From the NCBI GenBank assembly GCA_964391725.1, contig CAYMNB010000007.1:1-64000 (forward strand): DNA of 64,000 nucleotides, given 5' to 3'. Positions 1 through 8,437 of the stretch are shown here, piece by piece (position 1 is the first letter of the stretch; each line of letters starts with the position of its first letter). The notes under the pieces were generated by a model that did no database searches, was not told the DNA's origin, and saw only the letters and a list, made by a program, of their open reading frames with translations. Both the position numbers and the translations under genes were made by a program. Origin of the DNA: SpSt-1165 sp964391725 (GTDB lineage: Bacteria > Chloroflexota > Anaerolineae > Anaerolineales > Anaerolineaceae).

Positions 1-28
1 AGTCAGGCCTTAATCGTAATAAAGAGCC

Positions 29-589
29 TCAGCGCTTCTTCTCGCGCTTGGTGACCCAGCCGGCGTCAACCTCCACCGGCACGTAGCGGTCGGAGAGCAT
101 CTTCAAGAGCACACGCACGCGCTCGTCGCCTTTGAGGCGTTCCTCAAAAATGCCTTCATAGCCGGCAAACACGCCGTGGCTGATCTCCACCATCTCACCG
201 GGTTGGATGTCGAAGAAGGACTGCCCGCCGGCCTCGGCGATGGCGGCCAGCTTGGCGTCAATACGCCCCAGCAGAACTTCTGACACGGGCGGGGCATAGT
301 CATCAAACATGACCAGTTTGTTGGCGTTGGGGACGCGGTTGAGGGAATTGATGCCAATGGCAGCCAGGTCGACCTTGACGAACAGGTAACCGGGGAAGTA
401 GGGCACCCACTTGCGTGAACGCGGGTTGACGGGGTTGACGCGCAGGCGCGGGAAATAGACCTCGATGTCACGCGAGATCAGCTCGCGTTCCAGCATGGCT
501 TCTTTGTTGGGTTTGCTGCGCAGGGCGTACCACAGCGCCTGGCCGGGCTGACTATCAGGCGTCTGTTCGGGTGGGGGTGTTGTTATCAT
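29..589 (-). CDS. NusG-family transcription antitermination paralogue (RfaH/LoaP-like)
   Basis: This 186-residue protein has the two-part layout of NusG. An N-terminal NGN domain (about residues 18-105) opens with WYALRSKPNKE and contains the WVPYFPGYLFVKV core. A C-terminal KOW domain (about 128-180) contains PGEMVEI and GYEGIFEE. Such proteins bind RNA polymerase and suppress pausing or termination. It is not beside secE or ribosomal protein genes but overlaps a tyrosine phosphatase gene by 4 bp (ATGA). That context suggests a specialised paralogue driving a long operon, typically for exopolysaccharide, rather than housekeeping NusG. The operon would continue off the left edge, so the target genes are not visible. 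The NusG family is certain; the specialised role is inferred. Confidence 0.85.
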   Translation of the reverse strand: MITTPPPEQTPDSQPGQALWYALRSKPNKEAMLERELISRDIEVYFPRLRVNPVNPRSRKWVPYFPGYLFVKVDLAAIGINSLNRVPNANKLVMFDDYAPPVSEVLLGRIDAKLAAIAEAGGQSFFDIQPGEMVEISHGVFAGYEGIFEERLKGDERVRVLLKMLSDRYVPVEVDAGWVTKREKKR

Positions 590-1059
590 GCCAGGTCACC
601 GCCCTGGGTTAAAGCGGGGATATGTTCCAGGCCATAGGTAAGCAGGTCGCGGATCTGCCCGGCCACACGGCGGTAGGCTTCCATGTCCTGTCCGCTGGGG
701 TCAACGATGTCGAAGGTTTGCCCGGCCAGGGCACTCAGCAGGTGCACTTTGGCGGCGTGGGCGGGGAATTCCGCCTGCAGGGCCTCACGCTGGTTGGCTT
801 CCATCACCAGCACCAGATCCGCGGAGGCGATATCTGTCTCGCGCAGCAGGCGGCTGCGGTGGCGGGACAGGTCGCCGCCCAGTTCACGCACCACCTGCAG
901 GGTAGCGCGGTCAGGGCGCAGCCCGTCACGCGTCCAGGTGCCGGCCGAGGCCACCTGCCAATCAGGCAGGCCAGCCTGCGCCAGCCGGGTGCGAGCCAGT
1001 TGTTCAGCCATGGGCGAACGGCATAGATTGGCGGTGCACACGAAAAGCAGGCTGGGCAT
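586..1059 (-). CDS. low-molecular-weight protein tyrosine phosphatase
   Basis: A 157-residue cytoplasmic phosphatase of the LMW-PTP family. The P-loop CTANLCRS near the N-terminus gives the CX5R signature (Cys8 nucleophile, Arg14), and a VDPSG segment near residue 126 supplies the usual general-acid Asp. The family removes phosphate from tyrosine, and in bacteria often from Wzc-type kinases that control capsule or exopolysaccharide assembly. The start has a good ribosome-binding site (AAGGAG). It is first in an operon with the NusG paralogue, whose start codon overlaps its stop. The pairing points to a surface polysaccharide locus to the left of the window. Confidence 0.88.
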   Translation of the reverse strand: MPSLLFVCTANLCRSPMAEQLARTRLAQAGLPDWQVASAGTWTRDGLRPDRATLQVVRELGGDLSRHRSRLLRETDIASADLVLVMEANQREALQAEFPAHAAKVHLLSALAGQTFDIVDPSGQDMEAYRRVAGQIRDLLTYGLEHIPALTQGGDLA

Positions 1060-1199
1060 GGGGCTCCTTGGAGGTGTTACGAGGACAAGAATTGTGACAG
1101 AACATGCGAGATTGACAACAGCCAGCCGGGCGCCAGTGGGCGTTGCTGTGAGGCGAGATGGATTGAGCCGCCCTGGGTTCCAAGCAGTTAGTTAGGGCA

Positions 1200-1208
1200 A
1201 TTATACCA
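1200..1208 (-). promoter_or_regulatory. possible extended -10 promoter for the phosphatase/NusG operon
   Basis: Reading leftwards, TGGTATAAT is an extended -10 box (TGn-TATAAT), but there is no good -35 box 17 bp upstream. It would give a leader of roughly 135 nt before the phosphatase start. The rest of the 1060-1442 intergenic stretch holds no gene I can support. Confidence 0.35.
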
Positions 1209-1442
1209 TGGCGGCGGTTTCGTTCCGAAGGATTTTACCGTCCCGGGAATGGTTATAGTAACCGATGCAGGAAATACTTCGCCCCTGAAGAAAACAGCGA
1301 CCAATCTCAATAAGGTTGGAGAAGTTTACAAAATAATTTTCACCCAGGTTACCTAGTTGGCAGTTCATTATCATGGCTGTGTGATGTATTAGTAACCGGT
1401 TTTTCCGTGAAAGTCACCGTTCTCTCCCCTGACATGGTAGAG

Positions 1443-1721
1443 TCAGTTGTCGTCTCTTAGGATGGTTTCATGTGCTTTAGTAAATTGCACATTGAGGGCA
1501 GGCATGGCTACCAATTCAAAGGTGGCAGAAGCGAGTTGAACGCGTCCCTCGCTCTCAGCGATGGCATCAAGAATATACATAAATGGTTCATCATGCACAG
1601 TGCGGCGAAGTTTTGCATCTACCGCATAGCGTAAAGTAAGCTCTATCCAGTTGTCGTTGGCCGCCAAATAGACACGTGGTTCTACCAATGCATGGTCAAG
1701 TGGATACTTGGGGCGAGCCAC
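1443..1721 (-). pseudogene. C-terminal remnant of an MscS-family mechanosensitive channel
   Basis: The 92 residues match only the cytoplasmic C-terminal end of small-conductance mechanosensitive channel proteins: a DNWIELTLRY strand followed by the conserved Arg-rich RR pair and an ASATFE strand. The membrane helices and pore segment are absent. The frame stays coding-like for a few codons upstream (NREEVARPKYPL) and then meets a TAA, so the GTG used as a start is probably an internal codon of the old gene. I read it as a truncated relic and expect no channel function. Confidence 0.6.
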
Positions 1722-1846
1722 CTCCTCTCGATTGAGCGCTTACACGGCATTCAGTGGCAGCCTGGCGATGGACAACCAATGGCTGATGGCTCGTGCCATA
1801 GGGGGATGGATTATTGGCACACCAGCATTCATTTTTTTCTAAACCG

Positions 1847-1875
1847 TTGACAATCTGAATTGATGTCGATATAAT
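1847..1875 (+). promoter_or_regulatory. sigma-70 promoter of the LacI-type regulator
   Basis: TTGACA at 1847-1852 and TATAAT at 1870-1875 are separated by exactly 17 bp, a perfect consensus promoter. It reads towards the regulator gene that starts about 50 bp downstream. Confidence 0.85.
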
Positions 1876-1883
1876 ATATTCAG

Positions 1884-1897
1884 TGAGAGCGCTCCCA
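1884..1897 (+). promoter_or_regulatory. LacI-family operator
   Basis: TGAGAGCGCTCCCA is a near-perfect palindrome centred on CG, the typical form of LacI/GalR operators. It sits 9 bp after the -10 box, over the expected transcription start, so binding would block initiation. The likely ligand is the product of the next gene, giving autoregulation. Confidence 0.75.
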
Positions 1898-1928
1898 TAG
1901 TATATACACCAACACTATTGGGTTGAGA

Positions 1929-2999
1929 ATGACGAATATGCCAGAACTAACGATTGAAGATATCGCCATAAAAGCGGGGGTTTCACGCTCAACAGTTTCA
2001 AGAGTGTTGAACGGCAGGTCAAATGTCCGCGATGAAACCCGTCAATGCGTTCTGGAGGTGATCAATGCCACTGGTTACCGGCCGCACGCCGCTGCGCACA
2101 ACCTTGCGTCGCAGCGTTCAGAAACGATCGGCCTCGTCCTTCCGTTGAGTGTCAGTTTGTTTTTTTCCGACCCTTATTTTCCCCATCTTATCAAAGGAAT
2201 CGCTCAGGCCTGCAATAACAATAATTACACACTGGCATTGTTTTTGGCTGGAACACCAGAAGATCAAACAAAATTGTTTTCTCGTGTATCTCAAAAAGGG
2301 CTGGTCGATGGGGTGATTATTCAATCAGGCCACCACGGTGATCAATCGATTATTCATGAATTATCGCAAACCAGCATACCCGTAATGGTCGCCGGCCGCC
2401 CGCTCCAACCTGATGGTATTAATTACATCGATATTGACAATGTTGCTGCTGCTCAAATGGCAGTTGAGCACTTAATCAAACTTGGGCACAAACGAATTGC
2501 AACCATCACTGGCCCATTAGATGGTACAGTTGGAATGGATCGCCTGCAAGGATACTGCAACGCCCTGAATAAGGCCGGGATAGAGATCGATGCGGGGTTA
2601 ATTGTGACAGGCGATTTTACTGAAGCCGGCGGACACACCGCTTTCCAGAAATTGCTTCCAGCCAGGCCAGAGGCTCTCTTTGCGGCTTCTGACAACATGG
2701 CGGTTGGCGCAATTCATGCCGCGCGAGAAGCGGGATTGTTAATCCCTGAAGATCTGGCAGTGGTCGGTTTCGATGACCTTCCCATTGCGAATGGGTTTGA
2801 CATTAATCTAACCACGGTTCGTCAACCAGTCGTAGACTTTGGCATTGCGGCTGTTACCGGATTGATTGACATGATCAAACATGGTCTCAAGAGAGGGGTG
2901 CGCATCTGCGTGGACACTGAATTGGTAATCCGTGATACTTGCGGGGCATCTATGATTAAGGCAAATGATTATTCTATTAACGGAATGCGAAGAAACTAA
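1929..2999 (+). CDS. LacI-family transcriptional regulator
   Basis: A DNA-binding repressor of about 356 residues. The N-terminal helix-turn-helix and hinge (ELTIEDIAIKAGVSRSTVSR, then VLNGR) is typical of LacI/GalR. The rest is a periplasmic-binding-protein-like effector domain with the usual closing VVGFDD motif. Possible starts are TTG 1923, ATG 1929 and ATG 1938. None has a strong ribosome-binding site; 1929 is chosen as the first ATG. A consensus promoter with a LacI-type operator lies just upstream. The gene precedes a family-5 ABC importer in the same direction, so it probably senses the imported sugar or glycoside. Confidence 0.9.
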   Translation: MTNMPELTIEDIAIKAGVSRSTVSRVLNGRSNVRDETRQCVLEVINATGYRPHAAAHNLASQRSETIGLVLPLSVSLFFSDPYFPHLIKGIAQACNNNNYTLALFLAGTPEDQTKLFSRVSQKGLVDGVIIQSGHHGDQSIIHELSQTSIPVMVAGRPLQPDGINYIDIDNVAAAQMAVEHLIKLGHKRIATITGPLDGTVGMDRLQGYCNALNKAGIEIDAGLIVTGDFTEAGGHTAFQKLLPARPEALFAASDNMAVGAIHAAREAGLLIPEDLAVVGFDDLPIANGFDINLTTVRQPVVDFGIAAVTGLIDMIKHGLKRGVRICVDTELVIRDTCGASMIKANDYSINGMRRN

Positions 3000-3112
3000 C
3001 GCATTGTCGTTGTATAATTAATGAAAGGAGGGAAACCTCAAAAGTTCTTTACAAAAAATTCAAACAAATTTTTTTCAGTACAACCAATAAATTTTAATAA
3101 GGAGATGCAAAG

Positions 3113-5038
3113 ATGAAAAAGTTTCAATGGTTACTTGTTATGCTTCTTATCTTCGCGATGGCTTTATCAGCTTGTAAAACCACCGAAGAACCTGTTGTTA
3201 CAGAAGAAGCGACTGTAGAAGAAGAGGCCGTGGTCGAAGAAGAAGCAGCCGTGGTCGAGGAAGAAGCGGTCGTGGTCGAGGAAGAAGCGGTCGTGGAAGG
3301 CGCAGGCGAAGCAGAAGTAGATGCCGCTGAGGTTGTCGCTTCGCTGCCCCGCAAAGAGACCCTCTATTATGCTGGTCTGCAGTGGGGTTCTGTGATTGGA
3401 TCGAATCCCTATTCCTCCAACAACAACCTGGCCTTCATGGGCGGCCAACGCAACCTGATGCACGAAACCCCCTACATGTACAACATGATCGATGGTTCGT
3501 TGACGCCCCTGTTGGCTGATGGCGACTTCGCCTGGAATGATGATCTCACCGAGATCACCTTCAAGATCAAAGAAGCCGCTCACTGGCAGGATGGCACCCC
3601 CGTCACCGCCGAAGACGTTGCTTACACCTGGGCAACCCACGTCAAGTACGAAACCGCTACTGGCGTTGGCAACCAGGAATATATTGCTGACATCGTCGCT
3701 GTTGATGACATGACCGTGGTCGTGAAAGCTGCCCTGAACGATGAAGGCGCAGCCGTCAACCCGCTGGTTGTGGCCGCTTATCTGTCCCAGAACCCAGTTA
3801 TTCAGAAGGCCTGGACCCAGACTTTGGAAGCCCGTACTGGTGAAGATGCCGCAGCTTTGAAAGCCGATCCCGGTTTTGATGCTGTATTCACCGGTCCCTA
3901 CAAACTGTTCTTCCATGACGACACCAAGGTCGTTTTGATCCGCGATGACAACTATTGGGGTCAGGATGAATCCATGTGGGGCATGCTGCCTGTGCCGAAG
4001 TACATTGCGCACACCATCTATTCGGACAACAACGCAGGTTTCGTCGCTCTGAAGCAGGGTGAGGTTGATATCTCCCAGCAGTTCAACGCCAATGTGCAAT
4101 TGCTCTGGTTGGAAGACAATCTGCCGATCTCTACCTATATGGAAGAGGCTCCCTATGGTTTGACTGCCAGCCTCCCGACCGCTTACTTCAACCTGAAGTC
4201 CTTCGGCCTGGATCGTGTGGAAGTCCGCAAAGCGATTGCAATGGCTACGGACTATGACACCATCATCGCCAACGCGATGACCAACCAGTCTCCGACCTTT
4301 GCTGAAGTTCCTCGTTCAATCATGAACCCCACCGCTGGTGAACAGGCCCTGTATGACCAGGCTGCTGTTGCCGATCTGCAGTGGATTGGCAATGACATCG
4401 CAGGCGCCAACGCGTTGCTCGATGAAGCTGGCATCATTGACACTGACGGAGATGGCTATCGCGATATCGACGGCCAGAAACTGTCCTACAACGCAGTCTG
4501 CCCCAATGGCTGGTCTGACTGGCAAGCCGCGATCGAGATCGTTGCTGCTGCTGGCGAGAAGATCGGTATTGAGATCACCACCTACTTCCCCGAATGGTCC
4601 GTGTATCAGACCGTCTTCACCGAGGGTTCCCAGACCGAATACGACATCTTCATGGTGTGGTCTGATGGTGCAGGCCCAACACAGCCCTGGGGCCGCCTTC
4701 GCCAGTTGATGAATCCTGGCTTCGCCGGCACCTCTGGCAACTGGAACGGCAACTGGGGTGGCTATGTGAATCCCCGCATTGGCGAGATCATCGCTGAGAT
4801 TCCGCAGACCACCGACCAGGCAAGACTGGTGGAACTCTACACCGAAGCCACCGAGATCTACCTGACCGATGTGCCTTCCTTCACCCTCATGTATCGCCCT
4901 GACCAGTTCTACACGGTCAACGAGAGTGTCTGGACCGGCTTCCCATCATCTGATGATGGCCTCAATATCCCGCCGTTGAACCTGGCGGATGGTTATGGTA
5001 TCGCAGCGCTCTATTATCTTGAGCTTGTCAATCCCTAA
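3113..5038 (+). CDS. family-5 ABC transporter substrate-binding lipoprotein (first importer)
   Basis: A 641-residue extracytoplasmic solute-binding protein. A signal peptide ends in the lipobox LSAC (Cys21), so the mature protein is lipid-anchored. It is followed by about 35 residues made almost entirely of Glu and Val in repeats, a charged flexible tether. The remaining 580 residues are the SBP_bac_5 fold, with the usual features (WQDGTPVTAEDV, FTGPYKL, YWG). Family members bind oligopeptides, nickel or oligosaccharides; the ligand cannot be read from the sequence. Start is supported by AAGGAG 8 bp upstream. It heads the operon of two permeases and two ATPases, and a hairpin separates it from them. 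Confidence 0.92.
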   Translation: MKKFQWLLVMLLIFAMALSACKTTEEPVVTEEATVEEEAVVEEEAAVVEEEAVVVEEEAVVEGAGEAEVDAAEVVASLPRKETLYYAGLQWGSVIGSNPYSSNNNLAFMGGQRNLMHETPYMYNMIDGSLTPLLADGDFAWNDDLTEITFKIKEAAHWQDGTPVTAEDVAYTWATHVKYETATGVGNQEYIADIVAVDDMTVVVKAALNDEGAAVNPLVVAAYLSQNPVIQKAWTQTLEARTGEDAAALKADPGFDAVFTGPYKLFFHDDTKVVLIRDDNYWGQDESMWGMLPVPKYIAHTIYSDNNAGFVALKQGEVDISQQFNANVQLLWLEDNLPISTYMEEAPYGLTASLPTAYFNLKSFGLDRVEVRKAIAMATDYDTIIANAMTNQSPTFAEVPRSIMNPTAGEQALYDQAAVADLQWIGNDIAGANALLDEAGIIDTDGDGYRDIDGQKLSYNAVCPNGWSDWQAAIEIVAAAGEKIGIEITTYFPEWSVYQTVFTEGSQTEYDIFMVWSDGAGPTQPWGRLRQLMNPGFAGTSGNWNGNWGGYVNPRIGEIIAEIPQTTDQARLVELYTEATEIYLTDVPSFTLMYRPDQFYTVNESVWTGFPSSDDGLNIPPLNLADGYGIAALYYLELVNP

Positions 5039-5058
5039 GCCATAAACCTATAGACAAG

Positions 5059-5094
5059 AATCGCCATGCTCTGTTAGACTGGAGCATGGCGATT
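5059..5094 (+). terminator. hairpin terminator/attenuator between binding protein and permease
   Basis: A 13-bp stem (AATCGCCATGCTC with its complement) with a 10-nt loop is followed by TTCTAAATTTTCT. In importer operons such a partial terminator allows more binding protein than membrane subunits to be made. Confidence 0.7.
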
Positions 5095-5155
5095 TTCTAA
5101 ATTTTCTATTCACCAATCCCAACAGTCACTCATAGAGAATATAGGAGGTGTTCAT

Positions 5156-6160
5156 TTGAAGGGCTACCGTAAGTATTTCGGCGGAAAGCTGCTCTGGTTC
5201 TCTGTAACCTTTGTGGCCGCATTTCTGTTGAACTTTATATTACCGCGGTTGATGCCGGGCGATCCGGTAGCGGTTATCACCCAACGGGTTACCACGGGCA
5301 TGACCAGCCAGGTTGGTGTTCAAAAGGTATATGAAGAATATGCGAACCTGTTTGGCACCAATAAACCGTTGTATGAGCAGTTCTTCTTGTATGTGCGCAA
5401 TGTCTTCCGTGGTGATCTCGGCGTTTCTTTCAGCCAATTTCCCCGACCGGTTGCGGATATCCTGCGTTCATCGATTTGGTGGACAGTGGCACTGCAGTTT
5501 CCTGCCATCATTTTGGGATGGATCATCGGGAACACGTTGGGAGCGCTGGCGGCATATCTGAAAGGGGGCTTTGATAAGATGTTGTTGCCGATCAGCATTT
5601 TCATCAGTAACCTGCCGGCGTTTGGCCTGGCGATCGTTATGCTGGTCATTTTTGGGGTTGATCTGGGTTGGTTTCCCACCTCAGGTGGATATGGCTTTGA
5701 CCTGATCCCCAATATGAGCTGGCAGTTTGTGTGGTCCGTGATCGTCCATTATCAATTGCCATTCTGGACGATCGTGTTGATTGCGATTGGTGGACAGGCG
5801 ATCGGGATGCGTTCGATGGCGATTTACGAACTTAATGCGGATTATGTTAAATATGCCCGTTTCCTGGGTATCAAAGACCGCAAAACGATCATGTATGTGT
5901 TTCGCAATGCCATGCTTCCGCAGATCACCGGACTGGCGCTCTCTGTCGGAACGATGGTCGGCGGTAACCTGGTCGCAGAGGTTATCTTCAGCTATCCTGG
6001 CCTCGGCCAAACCATCCTCACAGGTGTGATGGGACAGGATTATCCGTTGATCTCAGCCACCACGCTGGTCATCACCTTGATGGTGCTCATTGCAACGTTT
6101 GTGATTGAAATTCTGTATGGCTTTATTGACCCGCGCGTTAAAGCTGCGCAGGCAGATTAA
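5156..6160 (+). CDS. ABC transporter permease, DppB/OppB type (first importer)
   Basis: A 334-residue inner-membrane permease of the binding-protein-dependent transport family. It has an N-terminal membrane helix with the PRLMPGDPV signature of DppB proteins, five further hydrophobic segments, and the cytoplasmic coupling loop (EAA-like) around YAKYARFLGIKDRK. The start is a TTG with an excellent ribosome-binding site (AGGAGG, 7 bp upstream). It forms the pore with the next gene 12 bp downstream. Confidence 0.92.
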   Translation: MKGYRKYFGGKLLWFSVTFVAAFLLNFILPRLMPGDPVAVITQRVTTGMTSQVGVQKVYEEYANLFGTNKPLYEQFFLYVRNVFRGDLGVSFSQFPRPVADILRSSIWWTVALQFPAIILGWIIGNTLGALAAYLKGGFDKMLLPISIFISNLPAFGLAIVMLVIFGVDLGWFPTSGGYGFDLIPNMSWQFVWSVIVHYQLPFWTIVLIAIGGQAIGMRSMAIYELNADYVKYARFLGIKDRKTIMYVFRNAMLPQITGLALSVGTMVGGNLVAEVIFSYPGLGQTILTGVMGQDYPLISATTLVITLMVLIATFVIEILYGFIDPRVKAAQAD

Positions 6161-6172
6161 GGAGAACAGATC

Positions 6173-7426
6173 ATGAAACATCTCTTACAACAAGTTTTTC
6201 GTTCTCCCAAATTTCTGGTGGGGTTTGTCATTTTTTCCTTGCTGTTGTTATTTGTGCTGATCTATCCTCTGTTTGTGCCGGATAATCCGTTGGGAATCAT
6301 CGGTCAGGGAACTTTCTTTGAACCCGGTCTCTATGTAAATGTGTATGACGCAGTGGGTACAGACGCCAGGACATTGATGTTGGAAGATGCCGCAGCTAAT
6401 CGCATTGCCTCAAAATTGAGCCCGGCTGATCGTACAGCCATGCAGGAATACCTCGTCGCTGTGGGCGTTGATGAAGAAGATATCGAACTCGAGGATACTG
6501 AGAAACTGCTGGATTTGTGGGAAACGTATTATGACCCCGCTGCAAGACCGGCTGGTTTTACCGCTGCTCAGCGCCGGTATTACGGCCGACTGACTACTAA
6601 TCTGTATGGCTTGCTCAGCCTGGAAAGCCTGGTGGTTGCCGCTGAAGATCCAGAAACCGGCGCTATGGTACAGGTGGATGAGGTCAAACAATCTGATTAC
6701 GTGAATGTCAACAAGGTCGCCAATGTGCGCTGGTTGCCGTTGGGCACCGATAACTTTGGGCGTGATGTTCTCACACAGTTGGTCTCCGCCACAAAAACCT
6801 CGCTGCTGATCGGTCTGGTGGCAGGTTCGATCGCGACTGCTATCGGCCTCACCTTGGGGCTGATTGCTGGTTATGTCGGCGGTTGGCTGGATGATATTAT
6901 CATGTTCATTACCAATCTGTTCACAGTCATCCCGGGCATTGTGCTTTTGATCCTGATCTCGTTCAGCATTGGACAGGAAAACCGCGGCGCGGTCACTGTG
7001 GCTGTTGTCATTGGTATTACCTCCTGGGTGTGGACGGCGAGGGCAGTGCGCGCGCAGGTCGTTTCGTTGCGCAACCGTGACCATGTGAACCTGTCGAAGC
7101 TGTCTGGACATTCTGTGGCGCACATCATTGTCAACGATATTCTGCCTTACATTGCTTCTTACGTAATCATGGCGTTTATCCTGCAGATCTCCTCTGGCAT
7201 TCTCGCAGAGGCAGGCCTATCGATTCTGGGGTTGGGGCCCAAGACCACTGAGGTGCCCACGCTGGGTTTAATGATGAACTGGGCGTTGATCTATTCTGCG
7301 CATGTCACCAACAAATGGTGGGCCTGGGTGCCAGTCATTGTCACCATTGCATCCATTTCATTCTCGTTGAACCTGATGAACACGGGCCTCGACCAGGTGT
7401 TCAACCCGGCATTGAGAGAAGATTAG
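6173..7426 (+). CDS. ABC transporter permease, DppC/OppC type, with large insertion (first importer)
   Basis: At 417 residues this is about 110 longer than ordinary DppC permeases. The first membrane helix (about 14-34) is followed by an extra, largely hydrophilic segment (about 45-180) that should lie outside the membrane, before the conserved PLGTDNFGRDVLTQL motif and the five remaining helices. The coupling loop around SKLSGHSVAHII and the C-terminal GLGPKTTEVPTLG motif are normal. It pairs with the DppB-type permease just upstream. The inserted domain could contact the binding protein; no known domain is recognised in it. Confidence 0.9.
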   Translation: MKHLLQQVFRSPKFLVGFVIFSLLLLFVLIYPLFVPDNPLGIIGQGTFFEPGLYVNVYDAVGTDARTLMLEDAAANRIASKLSPADRTAMQEYLVAVGVDEEDIELEDTEKLLDLWETYYDPAARPAGFTAAQRRYYGRLTTNLYGLLSLESLVVAAEDPETGAMVQVDEVKQSDYVNVNKVANVRWLPLGTDNFGRDVLTQLVSATKTSLLIGLVAGSIATAIGLTLGLIAGYVGGWLDDIIMFITNLFTVIPGIVLLILISFSIGQENRGAVTVAVVIGITSWVWTARAVRAQVVSLRNRDHVNLSKLSGHSVAHIIVNDILPYIASYVIMAFILQISSGILAEAGLSILGLGPKTTEVPTLGLMMNWALIYSAHVTNKWWAWVPVIVTIASISFSLNLMNTGLDQVFNPALRED

Positions 7427-7435
7427 GAGCGTATC

Positions 7436-8437
7436 ATGGGAAAAGTAATGTTAGAAGTCAGAAACCTGACGACCAAATATATCACTCGATTCAAAGAAAA
7501 TATCTACGCTGTGGACCATGTTTCCCTAAAGATTGAAGAGGGAAAATCTCTTGGCATTGCTGGCGAATCTGGTTGTGGGAAATCCACTCTCGCGTTGAGC
7601 CTGATGGGGTATTATTTCCCGCCGTTGTACTACACCTCTGGTGACATCATCATTGATGGGAAGAACATCTCTGGTATGGATCCCGATGTCGTGCGAAAAT
7701 CTATTCTGGGCAAAGAGGTTGCCTATATTCCCCAGGCAGCCATGAATGCATTGAACCCCACGCAAAAAGTAATCCGCTTCATTGAAGATGTGATCCATGT
7801 GCACGAACCCCAAAAATCCAAAAAAGAGATCTATGAGTTCGCCCGCGACCGCTTTGAACAGCTGGGATTGCCGGCAAATGTGCTCGAAAAATATCCAGTT
7901 GAGCTTTCAGGCGGGATGAAACAGCGTACTGTAATCGCAATCTCTGTGATCCTCGGCCCTAAGGTGCTGATCGCGGATGAACCTTCCTCTGCGCTGGATG
8001 TAACTTCGCAGAAAATGGTGATTAAGATGCTGCGCGACCTGATGGATAGTGGCATGATCAAGGCGATGATCTTCATCACGCATGAGCTTCCGCTGTTGTA
8101 TAACGTCACTGACGACATCATGGTGATGTACGCGGGACAAATCTTTGAAAAAGCGCCCGCACATGAGGCCGTATTCGATCCGCTGCACCCTTATTCACAG
8201 GGTTTGATGGGTTCGATCATCGTGCCAGAAGCAGGTCTGCGCGATGTGAAACTCGCCGCCATCCCCGGTACGCCTCCCAACCTCAAGAACCCGCCCTCCG
8301 GGTGTCGCTTTGCACCGCGCTGCAAGTATGTCAAACCGATCTGCAAAGTGACCTCAGTGGGTATGGTGCATGTGGGTGAGGATCGGATGTACCGCTGTGT
8401 TATGTCAGAAGAAGAGATTCGGGAGTTGAAACAATGA
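7436..8437 (+). CDS. ABC transporter ATP-binding protein, DppD/OppD type (first importer)
   Basis: A 333-residue ATPase that powers the importer. It shows Walker A GESGCGKST, the Q-loop around YIPQAAMNALNP, the signature LSGGMKQR, Walker B VLIADEPSSALD and the switch His in FITHE. The C-terminal oligopeptide/dipeptide extension contains the Cys-rich GCRFAPRCKYVKPIC, a feature of this subfamily that can hold an Fe-S cluster. Its stop overlaps the start of the second ATPase (ATGA). Confidence 0.93.
   Translation: MGKVMLEVRNLTTKYITRFKENIYAVDHVSLKIEEGKSLGIAGESGCGKSTLALSLMGYYFPPLYYTSGDIIIDGKNISGMDPDVVRKSILGKEVAYIPQAAMNALNPTQKVIRFIEDVIHVHEPQKSKKEIYEFARDRFEQLGLPANVLEKYPVELSGGMKQRTVIAISVILGPKVLIADEPSSALDVTSQKMVIKMLRDLMDSGMIKAMIFITHELPLLYNVTDDIMVMYAGQIFEKAPAHEAVFDPLHPYSQGLMGSIIVPEAGLRDVKLAAIPGTPPNLKNPPSGCRFAPRCKYVKPICKVTSVGMVHVGEDRMYRCVMSEEEIRELKQ

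Noticed and set aside
1251..1263. GGTTATAGTAACC inverted repeat in the first intergenic region
   Set aside because: Imperfect and short, with no promoter beside it; likely chance.
3167..4099. Long leftward frame of 310 codons inside the binding-protein gene
   Set aside because: Antisense to a convincing family-5 binding protein; low-complexity N-terminal and C-terminal composition reflects the repeat tether.
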